This document shows, piece after piece, positions 1 through 11,423 of a DNA stretch of 64,000 nucleotides; the first letter of the stretch is position 1, and every line of letters starts with the position of its first letter. Where the stretch lies: assembly GCF_000519185.1 (NCBI RefSeq), contig NZ_JAFA01000001.1:310001-374000 (forward strand). Reading direction: 5' to 3'. The position numbers and the translations under genes are program-made. The notes below the pieces were generated by a model. That model did not search any database. It was not told the origin of the DNA and was given only the letters and a program-made list of their open reading frames with translations. This stretch comes from Paraburkholderia nodosa DSM 21604. GTDB lineage: Bacteria; Pseudomonadota; Gammaproteobacteria; Burkholderiales; Burkholderiaceae.

Positions 1-1671
1 CGTGGTCACGTTCGAGTCGAGAATCGTCGCCCAGGCGTGTGCGTAGCCGTTCTGGATGGCCAGCTGCGGCGGCGCGCCGTGGCGCAGTTCTTCGCGCACG
101 CGCTCGTTGATCAGCACGTTCGCGTCGATCGCCATACCTAGCGCCAGCGCAATAGCCGCGATACCCGGCAGCGTGAGCGTGGCCTGCAGCATGGAGAGCA
201 CGGCCACGAGCAGGAGCAGGTTTACCGACAGGCCGATCATCGAGATCGCGCCGAACAGCATGTAGTACGCGATCATGAACACGGCGATGGCGGCGAAGCC
301 GTAGATCACCGAGTCGAAGCCCTTGCGGATGTTGTCCGCGCCAAGGCTCGGGCCAACCGTGCGTTCCTCGATGATGTCCATCGGCGCGGCGAGCGAGCCT
401 GCGCGCAGCAGCAGCGCGAGGTCGGCGGCGGCCTGCGGCGTGGGCTGGCCCGTGATCTGGAAGCGGTCGCCCAGTTCGGACTGGATGGTCGCCACCGTCA
501 GCACTTCGCCCTTGCCCTTTTCGAACAGCACCATCGCCATCGGCTTGCCGATGTTGTCGCGCGAGACCGCGCGCACCGCGCGGCCGCCGGCCGAATCGAG
601 GCGGATGTTGACCGACGGACGCTGATGCTCGTCGAAGCCCGCCGAGGCGTCGATGATGCGGTCGCCGGTGAAGATCACCTGCTTGCGCAGCAGCACAGGC
701 GCGGCATTGCCTTGCGTGAAGAGCTCGTCGCCCGGCGGCACCGGCGCGTTCACGTCCGGATGCAGGCCCATCGGGTCGGCGAGGCGCGCTTCGAGCGTCG
801 CCGTGCGGCCGATGATGTCCTTCGCCTTGGCGGTGTCCTGCACGCCCGGCAGCTCGACCACGATACGGTCGTCGCCTTGCTGCTGGATCACGGGCTCGGC
901 CACGCCAAGCTCGTTCACGCGGTTGTGCAGCGTCTGGATGTTCTGCTTGAGCGCGGCTTGCTGAACCGCCGTCTTCACGGCCGGCGTGAACGTGCCGACG
1001 AGCTGCACGCCGCCTTCGGGGTTGTTCTGCGACGCCCACTGCAGTTCGGTGATGCCGCCCGCGCCCGCGAGGACCTTACGTGCCTGATCGGCCGTATCGG
1101 CGTCGGCGAAATTGACGACCACCGACTGGTTGACGCGGTTCACGCCGCCGTCGCGGACGTTCTTTTCGCGCAGGAGCGTGCGTACGTCCGAAGCGTCGGA
1201 GTCGAGCTTCTTGTTGAGCGCGCCGTTCATGTCGACCTGGAGCAGGAAGTGCACGCCGCCACGCAGATCGAGGCCGAGGTACATCGGCAGCGCGTGCAGC
1301 GACGTGAGCCAGCGCGGCGAGGCGCTCTGCAGGTTCAGGGCGACGACGTACTGCGGGTCGTTCAGGTCGGCGTTCAGCGCTTTGTTGAGCGCGTCTTTCA
1401 GGCGCAGCTGCGTGTCCGTGTCGGCGACGCGCACGCGGATGTTCGCGTTCATCGACGAGTTGTCGAACGTCACCTCGGTCGCACGGATATTGTTCGCGGC
1501 GACCGCGGCTTCGACCTGGGCGAGCGTGCCCGAGTCGAGCTTGACGGTGGCTTTACCGCTCGACACCTGGACCGCGGGCGCTTCGCCGAAGAAATTGGGC
1601 AATGTGTACACGAAGCCGATGACGAGCGCCACCAGCATCACGACATATTTCCAGAGGGGATAACGGTTCAT
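1..1671 (-). CDS. secD: Protein translocase subunit SecD (3' end cut by window edge)
   Basis: SecD works with SecF and YajC in the inner membrane to drive late steps of Sec-dependent export using the proton-motive force. The visible 557 codons hold an N-terminal membrane segment (about residues 7-27), the large periplasmic region with the RGGVHFLLQVDM signature near residue 135, and the start of the C-terminal membrane bundle with the family motif DANVLINERVREE near residue 512. Roughly the last hundred residues should lie beyond base 1. The ATG follows yajC by 167 bp on the same strand, as in the usual yajC-secD-secF order, so secF is expected just outside the window. Confidence 0.97.
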   Translation of the reverse strand, partial: MNRYPLWKYVVMLVALVIGFVYTLPNFFGEAPAVQVSSGKATVKLDSGTLAQVEAAVAANNIRATEVTFDNSSMNANIRVRVADTDTQLRLKDALNKALNADLNDPQYVVALNLQSASPRWLTSLHALPMYLGLDLRGGVHFLLQVDMNGALNKKLDSDASDVRTLLREKNVRDGGVNRVNQSVVVNFADADTADQARKVLAGAGGITELQWASQNNPEGGVQLVGTFTPAVKTAVQQAALKQNIQTLHNRVNELGVAEPVIQQQGDDRIVVELPGVQDTAKAKDIIGRTATLEARLADPMGLHPDVNAPVPPGDELFTQGNAAPVLLRKQVIFTGDRIIDASAGFDEHQRPSVNIRLDSAGGRAVRAVSRDNIGKPMAMVLFEKGKGEVLTVATIQSELGDRFQITGQPTPQAAADLALLLRAGSLAAPMDIIEERTVGPSLGADNIRKGFDSVIYGFAAIAVFMIAYYMLFGAISMIGLSVNLLLLVAVLSMLQATLTLPGIAAIALALGMAIDANVLINERVREELRHGAPPQLAIQNGYAHAWATILDSNVTT

Positions 1672-1838
1672 TGGTTGACCCAACGGGGGAGGGGAATGGC
1701 CTTAAGCGCTGCGTGCGCGTCCGGCGTTGCCTTCGGGGCGTACCTGCATTGACGTTTGCGGGTCAGTGGCTGCGAGGGCGGGCCGGGCGCGCGAGGCCGT
1801 TGGTTCGGAGGCAACGGCCTCGGTGATTCCGTGAAGCT

Positions 1839-2168
1839 TTACAGCGACTTGATCGTGCCCTTCGGCAGGATGGTCGAGACCGACGACTTCTGCACGGTGA
1901 TTTCCGTGCCATCGGCGATTTCGACGCCGACGTAGGCTTCGCTGACCTTGGTCACCTTGCCGACGATGCCGCCGCTCGTGATGACTTCGTCGCCCTTGGC
2001 CATGGCCGAGAGCATGTTGCGATGTTCCTTCTGGCGCTTCATCTGCGGACGGATCATGATGAAGTACAGCACGGCGAACATCAGAATGAGCGGCAGGAAG
2101 CTCATGAGGCTCGATTCGGCACCACCTGCTGCACTGCCTTGCGCGAAGGCATTGGAAATGAACGACAC
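1839..2168 (-). CDS. yajC: Preprotein translocase subunit YajC
   Basis: Small single-pass membrane protein that associates with SecDF. The 109-residue product has a short N-terminal stretch (SFISNAFAQG), one hydrophobic helix at about residues 22-39, then the family's basic RPQMKRQKEH segment and a small cytoplasmic beta domain with GDEVITSGGIVGKV. I chose the GTG start because a GGAGAG ribosome-binding site sits six bases upstream and the product then begins like other Burkholderiales YajC proteins; an in-frame ATG nine codons upstream is the alternative. It lies between tgt and secD in the standard order. Confidence 0.94.
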   Translation of the reverse strand: MSFISNAFAQGSAAGGAESSLMSFLPLILMFAVLYFIMIRPQMKRQKEHRNMLSAMAKGDEVITSGGIVGKVTKVSEAYVGVEIADGTEITVQKSSVSTILPKGTIKSL

Positions 2169-2416
2169 GTTGGTCTCTCCGTTTTTTACGATCAAAAAGC
2201 GAGCCGGTTATTCTACCACCGGCATTCATCGCGACGATGACGCAAAATTGGCTTTGCGATCAAGTGCTTATCCCGGATCCCGCCCCGACGCGACATGCGC
2301 GCGCGTGAAAACCGGGACGGCTCGGGCGGACCGCATGCCTTGCCCGCGTCATTGTCTCGAAAGGATATTGTAATGTTTCGCGGCCGGCACGTGACGCGCC
2401 GTCGTGAGACGCCCTC

Positions 2417-4824
<2,408 letters not shown>

Positions 4825-4959
4825 GCGGCCTGAAGTAACGGAAATGCGCCGGAGGCCCGGCGCGCGGCGGCTTTGCGAAGCCGAACCGTCAAGCGGTTGC
4901 GCCCCAAAAAGCGGCGGCAATGGCCGTTCGTGCGTGACGAACAACCCAGTTGCATGGGA

Positions 4960-4989
4960 CCGGAGTAAGGGCTAAAGCCCTATCTCCGG
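4960..4989 (+). repeat. Dispersed hairpin element, copy B (queA-recG gap)
   Basis: Same architecture as copy A: outer CCGGAG pairs with CTCCGG, and inner AGGGCT pairs with AGCCCT around AA. Relative to copy A one inner pair has changed from C-G to G-C on both arms, a compensatory change that preserves the stem. It lies in the divergent gap between queA and recG, about 130 bases before the recG start, in the sense of recG. Confidence 0.7.
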
Positions 4990-5116
4990 ATCGACACAGC
5001 TATGATTGCGGGACGTGCGCGATAGCGATGCGCGCGCCGTGCCCGATGGCAGAGGCCGTCGCGCTGCACGCGCCGCGCCATGCCGGAAAGCCGATATTGT
5101 ACTTGCGAAGCTGCCC

Positions 5117-7408
5117 ATGCCCCCATCCGTTAGCCGATTGATGTCTGAACCCGATTCCGCGAGCGACGCGCCCGACGACGCGCGCACGACCGGGGACGGC
5201 GCGCGCAAGCGGCAAGCGGACGCGACGCAAGGGGCCGCACCGCCCGCGCGCAAACGCGCCGCGAAGAAGTCTGCTGACCCGGCCGCAGAAGAAGCCTTGG
5301 AAAAATCCGCGGCCAAAGACAAGCCCAAGCTCACCAAAACCGCCGACCGCCTCGCCAAACTCGGTCTGCGCAGCGACATCGATCTCGTGTTGCATCTGCC
5401 GATGCGCTACGAGGACGAAACCACGCTCACGCCCATCGGCGAACTGCTGCCGGGCGGCATCGCGCAAACCGAAGGCGTGGTGTTCGACAACGAGATCGCC
5501 TACCGTCCGCGCCGCCAGCTCCTCGTGAAGCTCGAGGACCACAACGGCAACCAGCTTCATCTGCGCTTCCTGAACTTCTACGGCTCGCAGGTCACGCAGA
5601 TGGCGATCGGCAAGCGCCTGCGCGTGCGTGGCGACGTGCGCGGCGGCTTCTTCGGCATGGAGATGGTGCATCCGGCGGTGAAGGTCGTGGAGGGCGACGC
5701 GCCGCTGCCGCAGGCGCTCACGCCGGTGTATCCGTCCACGGCGGGCGTGAGCCAGGCGTATCTGCGCAAGGCGATCGACAACGCGCTTTCGCGTACGCAT
5801 CTGCCCGAACTGCTGCCCGATGCGGTGGCGCACGAGTTCATGGAGCCGCTGAATCTGCCGCCGTTGATGGACGCCGTGAAGACGCTGCACCACCCGCCCG
5901 TGAACGCCGACGAGCATGAGCTGATCGACGGCACGCATCCCGCATGGACGCGCATCAAGTTCGAGGAACTGCTCGCGCAGCAACTGTCGCTCAAGCGCGC
6001 GCACGAAGAGCGCCGCACGCGCGCCGCGCCCGCGATGGCGCGTCACGTCGCGGGGCGCAAGAGCGAGGCGACGCTGCTCGCGCGTCTGCGCGGCGCGCTG
6101 CCGTTCACGCTCACCGGCGCGCAGGAGCGCGTGGTGGCGGAGATCGCGCACGATCTCGAACAGCCGCACCCCATGCAACGTCTGCTGCAAGGCGACGTGG
6201 GCAGCGGCAAGACCGTGGTGGCGGCGCTCGCGGCGGCGCAGGCGATCGACGCCGGCTACCAGGCCGCGCTCATGGCGCCCACCGAAATCCTCGCGGAACA
6301 GCACGCGCGCAAGCTGCGCGGCTGGCTCGAGCCGCTCGGCGTGCAGGTGGCGTGGCTCGCGGGCAGTCTCAAGGCGAAGGAAAAGCGCGCGGCGCTCGAA
6401 GCCGCGGCGCTCGGCACGGCGCAACTCGTGATCGGCACGCACGCGATCATTCAGGAGGCCGTGGAATTCGCGCGGCTCGGCCTCGTGATCGTCGACGAGC
6501 AGCATCGCTTCGGCGTCGGGCAGCGGCTCGCGCTGCGCGCCAAGGCGCAGAACGCGAAGGCGCCTGGCGAGACGCATCGCGAGTTCCAGCCGCATCAGCT
6601 GATGATGTCGGCCACGCCGATCCCGCGCACGCTCGCCATGACCTACTACGCGGACCTCGACGTCTCCACCATCGACGAGCTGCCGCCCGGCCGCACGCCG
6701 ATCCTCACGAAGCTCATTGCCGACGCGCGCCGCGAGGAAGTGATCGCGCGTGTGCGCGCGGCGGCGCTCACGGGTCGTCAGGTGTACTGGGTATGTCCGC
6801 TGATCGAGGAGAGCGAGACGTTGCAGCTGCAAACGGCCGTCGAGACTTACGAAACACTCGTGGCCGCGCTGCCGGAACTCACCGTGGGCCTCGTGCACGG
6901 CCGCCTGGCTTCCACGGACAAGGCCGCCGTCATGGATGCGTTTTCACGCAACGAAGTGCAGCTGCTCGTGGCGACGACGGTCATCGAAGTGGGCGTGGAC
7001 GTGCCCAATGCCTCGCTGATGGTGATCGAGCATGCCGAGCGCTTCGGCCTCGCGCAATTGCACCAGTTGCGCGGGCGCGTGGGGCGGGGCAGCGCCGCTT
7101 CGGTGTGCGTGCTGCTCTATACCGGGCCGTTGTCGCTCACGGGCCGCGCGCGCCTGCAAACCATGCGCGAGACCACCGACGGCTTCGAGATCGCGCGCAA
7201 GGACCTCGAAATCCGCGGCCCTGGCGAATTCCTCGGCGCGCGTCAATCTGGCGCGGCGATGCTGCGCTTCGCGAACCTCGAGACCGACGCCTGGCTCATC
7301 GAGCCCGCGCGCGGCGCAGCCGATCGTCTGCTGCACGAGTTTCCGCTCGTCGTCACGCAGCACCTCAACCGTTGGCTCGGCGCCCGCGAGCAGTACCTGA
7401 AAGCGTAA
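5117..7408 (+). CDS. recG: ATP-dependent DNA helicase RecG
   Basis: Branch-migrating helicase that remodels stalled forks and recombination intermediates. The product has a lysine/alanine-rich N-terminal tail of about 70 residues, an OB-fold wedge domain, the Walker A motif GDVGSGKT near residue 360, the DEQH box (VIVDEQHRFG), SATPIPRTLAM, and C-terminal helicase motifs including QLRGRVGRG. The start is uncertain: in-frame ATGs at 5117 and 5141 both lack a strong ribosome-binding site, and an earlier frame start at 5006 gives an implausible extension. It is divergent from queA and precedes oxyR, as usual in Burkholderia. Confidence 0.95.
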   Translation: MPPSVSRLMSEPDSASDAPDDARTTGDGARKRQADATQGAAPPARKRAAKKSADPAAEEALEKSAAKDKPKLTKTADRLAKLGLRSDIDLVLHLPMRYEDETTLTPIGELLPGGIAQTEGVVFDNEIAYRPRRQLLVKLEDHNGNQLHLRFLNFYGSQVTQMAIGKRLRVRGDVRGGFFGMEMVHPAVKVVEGDAPLPQALTPVYPSTAGVSQAYLRKAIDNALSRTHLPELLPDAVAHEFMEPLNLPPLMDAVKTLHHPPVNADEHELIDGTHPAWTRIKFEELLAQQLSLKRAHEERRTRAAPAMARHVAGRKSEATLLARLRGALPFTLTGAQERVVAEIAHDLEQPHPMQRLLQGDVGSGKTVVAALAAAQAIDAGYQAALMAPTEILAEQHARKLRGWLEPLGVQVAWLAGSLKAKEKRAALEAAALGTAQLVIGTHAIIQEAVEFARLGLVIVDEQHRFGVGQRLALRAKAQNAKAPGETHREFQPHQLMMSATPIPRTLAMTYYADLDVSTIDELPPGRTPILTKLIADARREEVIARVRAAALTGRQVYWVCPLIEESETLQLQTAVETYETLVAALPELTVGLVHGRLASTDKAAVMDAFSRNEVQLLVATTVIEVGVDVPNASLMVIEHAERFGLAQLHQLRGRVGRGSAASVCVLLYTGPLSLTGRARLQTMRETTDGFEIARKDLEIRGPGEFLGARQSGAAMLRFANLETDAWLIEPARGAADRLLHEFPLVVTQHLNRWLGAREQYLKA

Positions 7409-7491
7409 ATAGTCCATTGCGCGGAACCTGCGCGCGCCCGCGCCGTCTGACCCTTTTGCGCTGATCACGCCCCGCATAGGGGTGTTGATTA

Positions 7492-7520
7492 TTGGCGAAT
7501 CTCCGCCATAGGTGTATAAC
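7492..7520 (+). promoter_or_regulatory. Probable sigma-70 promoter of oxyR
   Basis: TTGGCG (-35) and TATAAC (-10) are separated by 17 bp and end about 39 bp before the oxyR ATG. The -10 hexamer overlaps a candidate OxyR box, which would suit autorepression. Called by eye only. Confidence 0.5.
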
Positions 7521-7530
7521 TACAAGCTAT
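7516..7530 (+). promoter_or_regulatory. Candidate OxyR operator upstream of oxyR
   Basis: ATAA-N7-CTAT, close to the ATAG-N7-CTAT half-site known for OxyR. It overlaps the proposed -10 of oxyR. The same ATAAC(N6)CTATT pattern occurs upstream of the catalase gene. Only one half of the full four-tetrad site is recognisable here. Confidence 0.45.
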
Positions 7531-7558
7531 TGATTCACCTTTTTTGATTGGTCCCCGA

Positions 7559-8518
7559 ATGACGCTCACTGAATTGAAATACATTGTCGCGGTAGCTCGA
7601 GAGCGCCACTTCGGACGGGCCGCGGAAGCCTGCTTCGTGAGCCAGCCGACCCTTTCGGTCGCCATCAAGAAGCTCGAAGACGAACTGAATGTGCAGATCT
7701 TCGAGCGCGGCACGAGCGAGGTGAGCGTGACGCCCATCGGCGAGCAGATCGTCACGCAAGCGCAGCGCGTGCTCGAACAGACGCTCGCGATCAAGGAAAT
7801 CGCCAAGCAGGGCAAGGACCCGCTCGTGGGGCCGCTGCGCCTGGGCGTGATCTACACGATCGGGCCCTATCTCCTGCCCACGCTCGTCAAGCAGATGATC
7901 AAGCGTGTGCCGCAAATGCCGCTCATGCTGCAGGAGAACTACACGCTCAAGCTTATCGAGCTGCTCAAGCAGGGCGAGATCGACGTGGCGATCATGGCGC
8001 TGCCGTTCCCCGAAACCGGCCTCACGCTGCGGCCGCTATACGACGAACCGTTCGTCGTGGCGCTGCCGTCAGGCCATGCGTGGGAACAGCGCCCGAAGAT
8101 CGACCCGGACGACCTCAAGCAGGAAACCATGCTGCTGCTCGGCAGCGGTCATTGCTTCCGCGACCACGTGCTGGGCGTGTGCCCCGAACTGATGCGCTTT
8201 TCGCAGAACGCCGACGGCATCCAGAAGACGTTCGAAGGCTCGTCGCTGGAGACCATTCGTCATATGGTCGCGAGCGGCGTCGGCATTACCGTGCTGCCGC
8301 GCATGTCGGTGACCGAGGTGAAGCCGCACGCGGGCGGCGTCGATTCCGGGCTGCTTTCCTACGTGCCGTTCGACGAACCCGTGCCGGACCGCCGCGTGGT
8401 GCTCGCGTGGCGCAAGAGCTTCACGCGCATGCCCGCGATCGAGGCGGTCGTCGACGCCATTCACGCCTGCGAGCTGCCCGGCGTGAGGAAGATCGAGGCG
8501 CCTGCCGAGGCGGCCTGA
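7559..8518 (+). CDS. oxyR: Hydrogen-peroxide-sensing LysR-type regulator OxyR
   Basis: Redox-switched activator and repressor of peroxide defence genes. The 319-residue product has an N-terminal winged helix-turn-helix (MTLTELKYIVAVARERHFGR, with the recognition region around SQPTLSVAIKKLE) and a LysR substrate-binding domain. The two redox cysteines fall at Cys199 and Cys208 in the context GSGHCFRDH and GVCPEL, the same numbers as in the E. coli protein, so this is OxyR rather than a generic LysR regulator. A dedicated promoter and candidate operator lie upstream; catalase and dps, typical targets, lie downstream. Confidence 0.96.
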   Translation: MTLTELKYIVAVARERHFGRAAEACFVSQPTLSVAIKKLEDELNVQIFERGTSEVSVTPIGEQIVTQAQRVLEQTLAIKEIAKQGKDPLVGPLRLGVIYTIGPYLLPTLVKQMIKRVPQMPLMLQENYTLKLIELLKQGEIDVAIMALPFPETGLTLRPLYDEPFVVALPSGHAWEQRPKIDPDDLKQETMLLLGSGHCFRDHVLGVCPELMRFSQNADGIQKTFEGSSLETIRHMVASGVGITVLPRMSVTEVKPHAGGVDSGLLSYVPFDEPVPDRRVVLAWRKSFTRMPAIEAVVDAIHACELPGVRKIEAPAEAA

Positions 8519-8622
8519 CGTACATCGCGCCGTGCGCTTTCGAGCTGCGCGGCGCGTTTCCCTCTCCAGCGCGGCATTCGCCCGCGACGCAATTCCTCAG
8601 TCTTACATTTATTGCGACCCCA

Positions 8623-8637
8623 ATAACCTACGCCTAT
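8623..8637 (+). promoter_or_regulatory. Candidate OxyR operator upstream of the catalase unit
   Basis: ATAA-N7-CTAT with the same flanking bases as the oxyR upstream site (ATAAC then CTATT at identical spacing). A weaker second half, ATTA-N7-CAAA, continues in phase 22 bp downstream. An AT-rich segment with a TATATC -10 candidate at 8665-8670 follows, as expected for an activator site over a poor -35. Confidence 0.45.
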
Positions 8638-8729
8638 TCGATAGATTAGATAAATCAAATTACATATATCGATAGTCGTTGATAGAGTTTCCTCTAACCG
8701 ATCCCAACCGGAAACCCCTGGAGGAAGCG

Positions 8730-8834
8730 ATGCAAACCACCCACCCGAACACTCCCAGCACCCCGGGACGCGCCCATTCTGGCTTGCGCACCGTGTGGTT
8801 CTCGCTGCTGGTCGACCGCGCGCTGTCCGCCTGA
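8730..8834 (+). CDS. 34-residue ORF with strong RBS ahead of catalase
   Basis: A short reading frame begins with ATG after GGAGGAAGCG, a stronger Shine-Dalgarno sequence than that of most genes here, and ends with TGA 72 bases before the catalase start. The peptide is 34 residues: a Ser/Thr/Pro-rich start (MQTTHPNTPSTPGRAHSG), then a short hydrophobic stretch (LRTVWFSLLVDRALSA). It is too short and insufficiently hydrophobic for a confident membrane call. It could be a translated leader of the catalase mRNA or a small protein. I do not recognise a family. Confidence 0.5.
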   Translation: MQTTHPNTPSTPGRAHSGLRTVWFSLLVDRALSA

Positions 8835-8906
8835 CGGCTTCGCGCCATCCCGACACAGATTTCACCGAATTCCAGAACACACACGCAAGCAAGAAAGGAA
8901 TCCAGC

Positions 8907-10346
8907 ATGACCGACCGTACTCTCACCTCGGCAGCCGGCGCACCCGTCGTCGATAACCAGAACTCGCTCACCGCCGGCCCGCGCGGCCCCGTGATGCTGC
9001 AGGACGTGTGGCTCCTCGAAAAGCTCGCGCACTTCGACCGCGAAGTGATTCCCGAGCGCCGCGTGCACGCGAAGGGCTCGGGCGCGTTCGGCACGCTCAA
9101 GATCACGCACGACATCTCGCGCTACACGAAGGCAAAGGTGTTCGGCGAAGTCGGCAAGGAAACGCCGCTCTTCATCCGCTTCTCGACCGTGGCGGGCGAG
9201 CGCGGCGCGGCCGACGCCGAACGCGACGTGCGGGGCTTCTCGATCAAGTTCTACACGGAAGAAGGCAACTGGGACATCGTCGGCAACAACACGCCGGTGT
9301 TCTTCATTCGCGATCCGCTCAAGTTCCCGGACTTCATCCACACGCAAAAGCGCGATCCGCGCACCAACATGCGCAACAACGTGGCCGCGTGGGACTTCTG
9401 GTCGCGTCATCCGGAGTCGCTGCATCAGGTGACGATCCTCATGAGCGATCGCGGCATTCCGAAGAACTATCGCCAGCAGCACGGTTTTGGCTCGCACACG
9501 TTCTCGTTCATCAACGCGAACAACGAGCGTTTCTACGTGAAGTTCCACTTCAAGTCGGCGCAGGGCGTGGAGAACTACAGCGATGCCGAAGCCGCGCAGG
9601 TGATTGCTCAGGACCGCGAATCGGCGCAGCGCGATCTCTTCAACGAGATCGAGAAGGGCAATTTCCCGAAGTGGCATTTCCGCATTCAGGTGATGCCCGA
9701 GGCCGATGCCGCGAAGGTGCCGTACAACCCGTTCGACATCACGAAGATCTGGCCGCACAAGGACTATCCGCTGATCGACGTGGGCACGATCGAATTGAAC
9801 CGCAATCCGCAGAACTATTTCGCCGATGTCGAGCAGGCCGCCTTCACGCCGGCGAACGTGGTGCCGGGCATCGGCTTCTCGCCGGATCGCTTGTTGCAGG
9901 GGCGTTTGTTCTCGTATGGCGACACGCAGCGCTATCGCCTCGGTGTGAACCATCACCAGATTCCGGTGAACGCGCCGCGCTGCCCGTTCCACTCGTTCCA
10001 TCGCGACGGCGCAATGCGCACCGACGGCAACCTGGGCGGCAACGTGAACTACGAACCGAGCCGTTTCGGCGACTTCGCGCAGCGTCCGCAGGCCGGCGAG
10101 CCGCCGCTCGCGGCCGGTGCGGTCGATCACTACGATCACCGCGAAGACGACGACTACTACAGCCAGCCGGGCGCGCTGTTCCGGTTGTTCGATGCGGGCC
10201 AGCGCGAGCGGCTTTTCGCGAACATCGCGCGGCATATCAACGGCGTGCCGGCGGAGATCGTGGAGCGTCAGATCCAGCACTTGCGCCGCGCCGATCCGGC
10301 GTATGCGCAAGGCGTGATCGACGCGATCGCGAAGCTGGCGAAGTAA
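8907..10346 (+). CDS. katA: Monofunctional haem catalase (small-subunit type)
   Basis: Dismutates hydrogen peroxide to water and oxygen in the cytoplasm. At 479 residues it matches small-subunit clade catalases. The catalytic His54 lies in [13 protein letters not shown], the distal Asn127 in [13 protein letters not shown], and the proximal haem ligand Tyr337 in [22 protein letters not shown] precedes the ATG. It follows oxyR and a candidate OxyR box, so peroxide induction is likely. The symbol katA is by type and not certain for this species. Confidence 0.95.
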   Translation: MTDRTLTSAAGAPVVDNQNSLTAGPRGPVMLQDVWLLEKLAHFDREVIPERRVHAKGSGAFGTLKITHDISRYTKAKVFGEVGKETPLFIRFSTVAGERGAADAERDVRGFSIKFYTEEGNWDIVGNNTPVFFIRDPLKFPDFIHTQKRDPRTNMRNNVAAWDFWSRHPESLHQVTILMSDRGIPKNYRQQHGFGSHTFSFINANNERFYVKFHFKSAQGVENYSDAEAAQVIAQDRESAQRDLFNEIEKGNFPKWHFRIQVMPEADAAKVPYNPFDITKIWPHKDYPLIDVGTIELNRNPQNYFADVEQAAFTPANVVPGIGFSPDRLLQGRLFSYGDTQRYRLGVNHHQIPVNAPRCPFHSFHRDGAMRTDGNLGGNVNYEPSRFGDFAQRPQAGEPPLAAGAVDHYDHREDDDYYSQPGALFRLFDAGQRERLFANIARHINGVPAEIVERQIQHLRRADPAYAQGVIDAIAKLAK

Positions 10347-10434
10347 GGACGCGGGCGCGGTTTGTTGTCACAACGCTGGGACAGCGGGCCGCGCCTGAAG
10401 CAGGACTTCGAGGAACTACCACAGGAGCACGATC

Positions 10435-10611
10435 ATGACCCGAACGATGACGATGACCCTCAAGACCATGGGACGCGGCGAGGCCGCGACGATGGCGCGC
10501 ACGCGCGCAGAAGGTACGCAGCTGGTGCGTCGCGCGGTGGGATTCGCGATCATGGCGAGCGGTTTCGTAGCGATCGCCACGCAAGCCTTCGCACATCTGG
10601 CAGGACACTGA
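10435..10611 (+). CDS. 58-residue predicted single-pass membrane peptide
   Basis: This small frame sits 88 bp after the catalase on the same strand, with AGGAG eight bases before its ATG. The peptide has a basic, Thr/Met-rich first half and a hydrophobic helix (AVGFAIMASGFVAIATQAFA) before a short AHLAGH tail. That is consistent with a small inner-membrane protein, or a signal-peptide-like remnant cut after AFA. No terminator separates it clearly from the catalase, so co-transcription is possible. No family recognised. Confidence 0.55.
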   Translation: MTRTMTMTLKTMGRGEAATMARTRAEGTQLVRRAVGFAIMASGFVAIATQAFAHLAGH

Positions 10612-10776
10612 ACGAGCCGGGCACGTGGCTGGACAGTAGGGCCGGATGAGCCGGGTTTCTGATATTTCCAGGCTACACTGACGACCAATCGAGCGTTCGC
10701 GCGCGGCTGTTGAAATGCGCGCGTCGCAACCGGTTCGTCAAGCACGCGTAGTCTCACTGCTACACAAGGAGTCGTC

Positions 10777-11265
10777 ATGGCCAAAAAAGCAACCGTACAG
10801 CACGTGAATATCGGCATCAGCGACAAGGATCGCAAGAAGATCGCGGAGGGTCTCTCGCGCCTGCTCGCGGACACCTACACGCTGTATCTGAAGACGCACA
10901 ACTTCCACTGGAACGTCACGGGGCCGATGTTCAACACGCTCCACCTGATGTTCGAAGGGCAGTACAACGAACTCGCACTGGCCGTGGACGCCATCGCCGA
11001 ACGTATTCGTGCGCTGGGCGTGCATGCGCCGGGCAGCTACAAGGAATTCGCGAAGCTCTCGTCGATTCCCGAAGCCGACGGCGTGCCGGCAGCGGAAGAC
11101 ATGATCCGCCAGCTGGTGGAAGGCCAGGAAGCCGTGGTGCGCACCGCGCGCGCGATCTTCCCGTCGACGGAAGCGGCCAACGACGAACCGACCGCCGACC
11201 TGCTCACGCAACGCATGCAGACGCACGAAAAGACCGCGTGGATGCTGCGCGCGATGCTGGCTTGA
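10777..11265 (+). CDS. dps: DNA-binding ferritin-like protein Dps
   Basis: Dodecameric mini-ferritin that oxidises and stores iron using peroxide and protects DNA. The 162-residue product has a lysine-bearing N-terminal tail and the family signature [13 protein letters not shown] followed by [12 protein letters not shown], supplying His44, His56 and Glu60 as likely ferroxidase ligands. A clear AAGGAG precedes the ATG. It ends in a strong terminator and lies with oxyR and the catalase, so it belongs to the peroxide-defence neighbourhood. Confidence 0.95.
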   Translation: MAKKATVQHVNIGISDKDRKKIAEGLSRLLADTYTLYLKTHNFHWNVTGPMFNTLHLMFEGQYNELALAVDAIAERIRALGVHAPGSYKEFAKLSSIPEADGVPAAEDMIRQLVEGQEAVVRTARAIFPSTEAANDEPTADLLTQRMQTHEKTAWMLRAMLA

Positions 11266-11317
11266 TGCCGATGCGGCGCCCGGGCGCTGCACCTGAAGCA
11301 CGATCAGCACGATGAAG

Positions 11318-11350
11318 GGCCCGCCGGATGTCCGGCGGGCCTTTGTTTTT
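11318..11350 (+). terminator. Rho-independent terminator after dps
   Basis: An 11-bp perfect GC-rich stem (GGCCCGCCGGA and TCCGGCGGGCC, two-base loop) followed by TTTGTTTTT. Confidence 0.9.
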
Positions 11351-11423
11351 GCGCGGGTGCGGCTCGCGGCGACGGCGCGCCGCCCTGGCCTACAATAGCG
11401 GCATCGCTTTTCCCGCCCCGATC

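Noticed and set aside
5000..6898. A 632-codon open frame on the - strand opposite recG
   Set aside because: Composition typical of antisense frames in GC-rich DNA, no ribosome-binding site, no domain; recG is certain.
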